A stretch of DNA of 64,000 nucleotides from Symbiodinium kawagutii (lineage: Eukaryota; Sar; Dinophyceae; Suessiales; Symbiodiniaceae). The stretch spans positions 3,256 to 67,255 of the forward strand of contig VSDK01018119.1 of NCBI GenBank assembly GCA_009767595.1, written 5' to 3'. A program made the translations under genes and the position numbers. Under the pieces are notes generated by a model that saw only the letters and a list, made by a program, of their open reading frames with translations, searched no databases and was not told where the DNA came from. Shown here one piece after another: positions 58,898-64,000 of this stretch. How positions within the stretch are numbered: position 1 is the first letter of the stretch; every line of letters begins with the position of its first letter.

Positions 58898-59878
58898 TCA
58901 CTTGTTGGGGCATTGATCCGGATGGTGGTTGCCATTGCAGATCCACCCATCCTTGAGAACCGGGCAGCCATGTGATCGACCACAGTTGCCTGGGCACTTT
59001 CCGTGCAACAGGTGATCTCGGCAGAATTGCATGCCCTTGGGAGTGGTCCTCGCCCAGTTGCTCGGCCAACTGGGGCCCTTGGACTTGGATTGTCCCTTGG
59101 ATTTGCCCTTGGCACCCTTGTCCTGACGGGGCTTCTGCCATTGAGGCTGTTGGGGAGTCCAAGATGGAGACTTTCCCCCTTGTTGTTTTCCTTTCCCCTT
59201 GGAGGGTTTCACTGGGGATCCTTTCTCTGACTTGGATTGCAGCCGTTCATAGACTTCCCTGGTCCAGAACAGGGTGTCTTGCTTCATCTCTTCCATGGCT
59301 GCCTTGAGGTGTTTGCCCTCGAACACCTTGTTGTGAATTTCCCTCCAGGCATTGCGTTCTGCGTACATCAGGACCTGTTCTGAGGGAGAGGGCTTGCGCT
59401 CAGCAATGTCCTTGCCCCAAAACCAGGCGTACCATTGTTCAAGGTCCTCATGGGTAGCATCAAAAACCGCGAATTGGGGGAAAGCAGTCATACACATCAA
59501 CAGTGTATTCCGGAAGACCTGGTGGGCCCTCTGTAACTGGTCTCTTGTGGAGGGGTTGCGTCTCTCCTCCTCCTCCTCACGATCCCACCCGTTCAGGGTG
59601 ATCTTGCGCAGCGTCTTCAGCGGTCTTTCATCCATGTCAGGAAGGGCCGAGATGATGTGTTTGATGGGGAACCATCCAATCTCCCCCTTAGAGCAAAACT
59701 TGTACTGGTGTTTGAGGTACGTGTCCGACCCTTGGAGATGCAACCGGGGTCGTACCTGTTTGACCTTGGCATCCCAGTCCTTCAGGAGCTGCTTCCTGTC
59801 GCACATGATGTCCATCCCGGACGATGAAGTGACTCCCAGGGATGGAGCCGGAGTGACTCCGGTGGCAGCAGTGGGCCA
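58898..59878 (-). CDS. Gag-like protein with CCCH zinc finger
   Basis: A minus-strand frame of about 320 codons downstream of the tail boundary, possibly starting at the Met of MDIMCDRKQLL near 59815; an upstream Met inside the tail also exists. A helical amino-terminal two thirds (WFPIKHIISALP, EQWYAWFWGKDIAERKPSPS) leads to a Lys/Gly/Ser/Gln-rich basic stretch, then CRDHLLHGKCPGNCGRSHGC, which fits a CCCH zinc finger (C-x8-C-x3-C-x3-H), and a second Cys/His group near the end (CNGNHHPDQC). A basic linker plus zinc finger fits nucleic-acid binding in a retroelement Gag. It is followed by a hairpin and pol. The frame is intact over its whole length. I do not recognise a specific family for the amino-terminal part. 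Confidence 0.7.
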   Translation of the reverse strand, partial: WPTAATGVTPAPSLGVTSSSGMDIMCDRKQLLKDWDAKVKQVRPRLHLQGSDTYLKHQYKFCSKGEIGWFPIKHIISALPDMDERPLKTLRKITLNGWDREEEEERRNPSTRDQLQRAHQVFRNTLLMCMTAFPQFAVFDATHEDLEQWYAWFWGKDIAERKPSPSEQVLMYAERNAWREIHNKVFEGKHLKAAMEEMKQDTLFWTREVYERLQSKSEKGSPVKPSKGKGKQQGGKSPSWTPQQPQWQKPRQDKGAKGKSKGQSKSKGPSWPSNWARTTPKGMQFCRDHLLHGKCPGNCGRSHGCPVLKDGWICNGNHHPDQCPNK

Positions 59879-59897
59879 AAGTGGGCACCCAACCAAA

Positions 59898-59926
59898 CTT
59901 GAGCCAAAATGGTGAACCATTTTGGC
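59898..59926 (-). other. Spliced-leader-like sequence with palindrome, copy 2
   Basis: The same 15-nt match (59912-59898) and 10-bp inverted repeat (59903-59926) as in copy 1. Here it lies about 20 bp upstream of the gag-bearing element, in the sense orientation for gag, which is where a retained spliced-leader relic would be expected. Confidence 0.6.
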
Positions 59927-60289
59927 CATATGATTTTGCAACACATTGCTTGCTCTACGCAAGCTCCAAGCAATCGCAAAAATGTTCCCAAATCAATAGA
60001 AAAGGGTTCCTACAGAGAATAGAGGTTAAAGGTTAACAGAAGCAGTGCAGCAGCCAAGCATCCCTTTTGTCTGAACTAAGAGAGGTGCCAATGTGGCTGC
60101 TGCTTGATTCAGTCTTGGTTCTGTCTGACCCACAGGTCAGATCTTCTGAACGAGAAAATGTGTGGACCTTCAGTCCAACAAAGTGATGGTGGTGACAGTC
60201 AAACCCAACCCACACCAACGGATGACTGGCACCACCTTACCCAAACCGAAGGATGGCAGGCATCCTTGGTGCTTCACAAACGGTGCTCC

Positions 60290-60333
60290 ATACCCCCGGG
60301 CTCGCCGCCAGAGGCAGACGCACCCAGGGGTGG
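60290..60333 (-). other. Constant-core hairpin, copy 4 (in tail 2)
   Basis: Same as the hairpin at 55599-55642 apart from one arm base (ATACCCCC against CTACCCCC). It begins just after the recombinase stop codon at 60346. Confidence 0.8.
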
Positions 60334-60345
60334 AAGAATGGCACC

Positions 60346-62570
60346 TCAGTGCACGGGCAAAGGGACCTCAAGTATCGACTTACCAGGTACCTTCTCGGCT
60401 TCAGATGCTGTGTCCACTGACTCGTCCGTGTCAGAACCGGAGCTCAACGAGGATGCATCAGCCGCCTCCATTTCTGGTTCTGCTCCGTCGGTGTCCCAAC
60501 CTGGGGGGAAGGTATGGTGTTTGAAGCATCGACCACACTTAGCGTAGGAGTCAAACTCAGAAATGTAATCATCCACTTTGAGGTCCAAGGCCTTGGTGGC
60601 AGGGGGTTCCCAGCCACAGCCAATGCCACGACCATCCACTCCAAGGAGATGGATGGTAAAGGTGTTGGTGCTCCGTGACTTACGAGTAGCCGAGACCACT
60701 CGAAGGGGCACCACACGGTCATCCTCAGGGATTTCCCAAGCAGAACACGAGGTGACCTGCGAAGAAGCAAGGAGCTTGGTGAAGGATCCACTGCTGACGT
60801 CGTCGTCCTGGAGGTCCCCAGCCAGACAGCGTCTCGGAGTGTCGATGGGGGTGTCACCTAGGGGTCCATCCCCAACCACCTCAAAAGGTCCAGCATCATC
60901 CCACTCGGGGTGGTCCAGGTCCACCCTGACCTCTCTGGTGTGGTCATCCATACGGATGAGTCCCGATTGTTCGGCCACCTGGTTCCAAACCTTTTGGACC
61001 ACGTTCCGCTTTTCGCGGGTTAAAGATATCAGCCGTTGACTCCGTGGTCCAGTTGCCCAGGTACTGTCTCTGGTCCCGAGGGAACCCAAGTTGGTATGCC
61101 AGCTCAAAGGAGCGATGAAATCTGGGGGCAGACTCCCATGGCGGTGAAGAGCGCTCTTCAGCCACCGAAGAGCACGGTCGGCCGTGCAAGGGCGGGCAAT
61201 CAGCCCCGTGTAGTCCTTGCTGACAGTTGGAATGAGGTAGTCTGCCTCTTTGAAGTAGTCCAACTCGGACATCTTCGCCCACGCCTTGGCGAGGGGTGAC
61301 CACCAGTCTCTACCCGTGAAAGAATAGCACGGAGCAATGAGAGGAACAGGAGCCTTCTTGGATTTGTAGGCAGACACCGTCTTGGTCTGCCAGGCTTGGC
61401 CTTCCAAAGTGCCGCCAGCATGTTTCATCTCATTGGGGCGGGTATGTTGGAGATCGTTGAACCGGGCACTGCAGGCGACCTGGAACCTGGTGATCGCACA
61501 AATGTACTGGTCCATCAAGGCAACAGGGGGGATGCCCTCGGCGCCAGAGGCTTCCGTAAGCATCCCGTGGCAATCTCCTCCAAGGCCCAGATGACCTCCT
61601 TGGTGGGTAAGGCAGCCTTCCTTTGTGGCTTGGAGACAGTATCGACCAGGTCCTCCTGGATGGCCTTCTTCTTTTCTAAGAGGTGAGCGTACTGGTCGAC
61701 ATCAAGGAAACCGAACTTCTTGGCAAACCACTTGAGGGTATCCCAGACACGTTGAATCTTATGTGGAGTGGTTTCCTGAGACCGGAGTTCATTCAGAAGA
61801 TTTCTAACATCCCGGTCAGTCCAGGGGATGGTTGTGAACCCCAGCCTTTGAAGACCCTCCAGGCCTAAGCAGTAGATGCGGAGGGTGCGGAAGCGAGTGT
61901 CGCCCAGCAGATCCATAAACTCCCGGTCCTGGTTGGGGCCACGGACTGCTGCCATCGCTGGGATCTTGTCTGAGAAGGGAGCAAGGATGGCAATTAACTT
62001 CATGGCCCACTTTTCTCTAAGCTCTTGTTCCAGACGCCGTTGGGTGATCGGTTGTTCATCCTTGATGTTGGAGGGCTTCCAATGCCTCCACTTGGCAAGG
62101 GGCATGGGTATGACCACTGGTGTGGTCTGCCACGATTGCCATGATGTCCGATCCATAATGGCGTAGGAGATTTCATTGTCAGAGTATCGCCAAGAAGGTT
62201 TGCCAGCAGGCACCATCTTGAGGAGGCGGGCGAGAGCCTTGGTGGCCTCGGTCCGCTCAGCCACCTCCACCGGCTGAGGGAGGCAATCGAGGATGGACGA
62301 CACCAAAGTGTCAAAGTAAGCAGTATATCGTACCAGTTGTTGAGTCCAACCCAAGGTGAGGTCATCCAGCTGGACAAGATGTTGGAACTCGTTCCCCTGA
62401 ATGTCCGTCGGAGCAACTGGTTCCAGGCACATCTCCACCATGAGTTCCCCATCCGACTGAACAGGAGAGAAACCCGCCTTCAACAGGCCTCTCAGGACAT
62501 GGTCCGGGAGAAGTGCATAGGCCCGGCCAAAGGGTGTTGGCAACACCAAGGGAGGCAGTGGGTGGGACAT
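60346..62570 (-). pseudogene. Tyrosine recombinase of DIRS-like retroelement, broken
   Basis: The first frame (62570-61515) has a 210-residue amino-terminal region of unknown role, then a helical core-binding-like region (about residues 219-300: RDVRNLLNEL, VWDTLKWFAKKFG). The frame ends within a hairpin at 61529-61566. The next frame carries a box I-like Arg (FQVACSARFNDLQ) and a Lys in AWQTKTVSAY. Between about 61090 and 61025 the homologous reading moves to another frame (PRDQRQYLGNWTTESTADI, resembling the box II LG-W segment) and then returns (LTREKRNVVQKVWNQV), implying two compensating shifts. In that stretch the position where a catalytic Tyr is expected reads Phe or is disrupted. The carboxyl-terminal extension (YAKCGRCFKHH plus acidic tail) ends at 60346. 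In such elements the enzyme would integrate a circular DNA copy; this copy is probably inactive. Confidence 0.75.
61529..61566 (-). other. Constant-core hairpin, copy 5 (inside recombinase)
   Basis: Arms GGGATGC and GCATCCC (7 bp, perfect) flank a centre holding TCGGCGCCAGAGGCTTC. The recombinase frame changes across it (EEIATG on one side, IPPVALMDQYICAITRFQVA on the other), which fits an insertion into an originally continuous coding sequence. Confidence 0.75.
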
Positions 62571-62935
62571 CCTGCTCGAGCCACTAGGGGTTAAATTAAG
62601 TTAGGAATAAAAGGAAGGACCTCAACGTACAGGAAATACAATAAGCATGCAACAGGACAGCTATGTCAAAGAAACATGCCAAGTTCAAATCACAAGTGAG
62701 TGCCCAGAGCAACCGAAACATCATCAAGAAAAACGGCGACAACACATTTCAAAGCACATCGGAAGCACAGCTGCAAGCGCACATCTTTTTGAACTGCATG
62801 TGGCACAGGGGTGCATTCCCCAAAAAGTCTCTGGCAGCGGTTCCGGACCCTCGCTGCCAGAGGCAGACGGAGGTCCTTCCCGTCAAGATGGTCGTGAGGA
62901 ATCAAAACGACCCCGTGCCAAAAGTGAGTGGCCGC
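62571..62935. other. Inter-ORF spacer of retroelement
   Basis: Non-coding between the ORF A stop (62936) and the recombinase start (62570). Contains one constant-core hairpin and a short A-rich stretch near 62600-62660 on the plus strand. No promoter recognised. Confidence 0.5.
62839..62876 (-). other. Constant-core hairpin, copy 6 (between ORF A and recombinase)
   Basis: Core TCGCTGCCAGAGGCAGA (62851-62867) with arms GGACC/GGTCC, extendable to GGACCCTC/GAGGTCC with one bulged base. TTCC lies outside both arms in the same orientation (62841 and 62877). Confidence 0.65.
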
Positions 62936-64000
62936 CTACTTGGGCAAGGCAAACTTGGCCGCAGCCTTCTGGAGCTTGAGCAGGCCCTCCTTCTCTGGAT
63001 TGCTCAGCAGCACCGACCAAAGGAGGTCACTGACGTGGCCCTGCCGGTTCGTGACGGAGAAGCGGAGGCGCTCCCGCACATTGGGGTCCAGATCCAAGGC
63101 CTCATCTCTCAGTGGTGCTGTGGGTTCCACCCGCTTGTAAAACTCCATGCGGTCTTTGATCCAAGATGAGCTGCATGGAGACACGCTCCCCTGCCCGGCG
63201 CCCAGTGAGCTGCACCATGCGTGTGGATCCAGGCTTCTGCTTCCAAAAGCCCCGGCACCATTTGCACACGTAGCCCCCCTTGGTCTCCCCATGTTTCTTC
63301 TGGACAACCTCCCAGGCTGACACACTTGAGAGGACCAAGCCGCACTCCATCTTCCCCCAGAACGCATGGCAGAACTTGGTCTTGAACAGCTGCCGCTTCA
63401 TGGAGTCCGCCGCATTCATCTTGACGTTCTCCACAGTGAGGGCCGGTCTAGGTGGAGCATCCACCCCCGACGATCCCTCACCGCCAGTGGCAGGGGGCGC
63501 NNNNNNNNNNCATCTGGTTGGCGACAAAGCCCTCCGAGTAGCCCAGCTTCCGATAAAGGGCAGCCTCCGTGCCGGGTTCAGCGATGGCACACCACCAAAT
63601 CTCATTGTGGCATCGCCAGTTCACCTTGACGTCGAGCAACGATTTGGCACCCAGTTCCTTCTGCAGCTGGATGTGGATCTTCGGGAACGATGAGAAGGCG
63701 CTCAGGGGCAAGGTGATGCGCTCATCGCAAATTGCCCTCATCGTCATGTGGTCTTTGCTGTCATGGACAGCAGCCACGGGAAGGTCCATGACCGGGGCCG
63801 GTGTGTGATTCAGCAAGGTCTGGGCGGCCAGGAAGCTTCCCATCTCCCGGTAAATCATCTTCCACTCCTCCGTGTCCTGGGGTGCCTTGGTGATGCCGAG
63901 GCTCTTGAGGAAGCCAATCACTTCCTTCCGGCATTCCACATGCTTGCGGAGGCGGGCCTCCGATCGCTGCTTGCTGTCCCGGGGGCCACGAACATGAGGG
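62936..64000 (-). CDS. ORF A, hypothetical retroelement-associated protein, partial
   Basis: Open on the minus strand from the window edge (RSEARLRKHVECRKEV...) through GFLKSLGITKAPQD, DERITLPLSAFSSFPKIHIQ and WRCHNEIWWCAIAEPG, a 10-N gap (63501-63510), then MNAADSMKRQLFKTKFCHAF and GGYVCKWCRGFWKQK (a possible CxxC half of a zinc ribbon). Near 63165 one base must be skipped to continue as WIKDRMEFYKRVEP ... LQKAAAKFALPK-stop at 62936, so it is either a pseudogene or carries an assembly error. I recognise no family. Same strand and compact spacing suggest that it is part of the recombinase-bearing element, possibly its structural or regulatory ORF, or a neighbouring gene. Confidence 0.5.
63463..63500 (-). 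other. Possible constant-core hairpin, copy 7 (in ORF A, beside gap)
   Basis: TCACCGCCAGTGGCAGG (63475-63491) matches the core with three differences. CACCCCCGACGATCC lies to the left, and the right side GGGGCGC runs into ten N, so the arm cannot be completed. In ORF A it would encode the out-of-character PPATGGEGSSGV segment. Confidence 0.4.
63501..63510. other. Assembly gap (10 N)
   Basis: Ten N, placed directly at the right arm of the possible hairpin copy 7. Confidence 0.99.

Larger units (their letters stand above)
59879..60641 (-). repeat. Retroelement tail, copy 2
   Basis: Offset from copy 1 by exactly 4691 bp. Observed differences are single substitutions near 59979, 60016, 60269-60270 and 60289, plus two near the boundary at 60643-60645. 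Here the tail is in frame with the recombinase ORF, which stops at 60346 (LEVPLPVH-stop), followed by the 3' non-coding part. The left boundary abuts the gag-bearing element directly. Confidence 0.85.

Noticed and set aside
55188-60641. Calling the two tails long terminal repeats of a copia or gypsy element
   Set aside because: The tail encodes the end of the recombinase ORF, RT has DIRS-like motifs, and no integrase of the copia/gypsy type, primer-binding site or TG...CA ends was seen. Left as a lesser alternative.

Overview
The window looks like nuclear DNA of a dinoflagellate, probably from a repeat-rich genome of the Symbiodinium/Polarella kind. Three observations support this. A tyrosine-recombinase/RT/RNase H retroelement of the style I associate with dinoflagellates lies at 55.2-64.0 kb. 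A 15-nt exact match to the 3' part of the dinoflagellate spliced leader, as I remember it, occurs on the coding strand of that element. The rest is dominated by simple-sequence arrays and small inverted-repeat elements. I found no convincing host gene. Every protein-like segment belongs to a transposable element or lies inside one, and nearly all are broken by frameshifts. No species can be named from this.

Layout. 1-4.7 kb: gene-free. 4727-5732: a complete non-autonomous DNA transposon with CAGGG...CCCTG ends and a 6-bp target duplication (ATTATA). 7661-15209: what appears to be its large relative. It has the same left end (about 96% identical over 240 bp) and the same right end, and carries a decayed minus-strand hAT transposase (9.05-11.36 kb, perhaps extending to about 12.7 kb) and an expanded 79-bp satellite (13.5-14.6 kb, with an assembly gap). 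15.2-54.5 kb: no genes, but microsatellites, degenerate minisatellites with higher-order structure, and at least three families of roughly 100-bp MITE-like inverted-repeat elements. 54.5-55.2 kb: a minisatellite that switches orientation midway. 55.2-64.0 kb: retroelement sequence on the minus strand.

Retroelement block, in minus-strand order: ORF A (runs off the right edge); a tyrosine recombinase ORF; a tail; a gag-like ORF with a CCCH zinc finger; a methyltransferase-like/RT/RNase H pol; and a second copy of the tail. The two tails (55188-55950 and 59879-60641) differ at only about five to seven positions. In the left-hand copy RNase H is joined out of frame to the tail at a short shared sequence, so this looks like a recent deletion derivative next to a second element.

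The most unusual signal is a set of short hairpins in the retroelement block (near 55.6, 56.87, 58.86, 60.3, 61.55 and 62.86 kb, perhaps also 63.48 kb). They share a constant core, TCRCCGCCAGAGGCWGA, all in one orientation, flanked by left and right arms that differ from copy to copy but are complementary within each copy. They sit at ORF junctions or inside ORFs. I know of no described element of this form.
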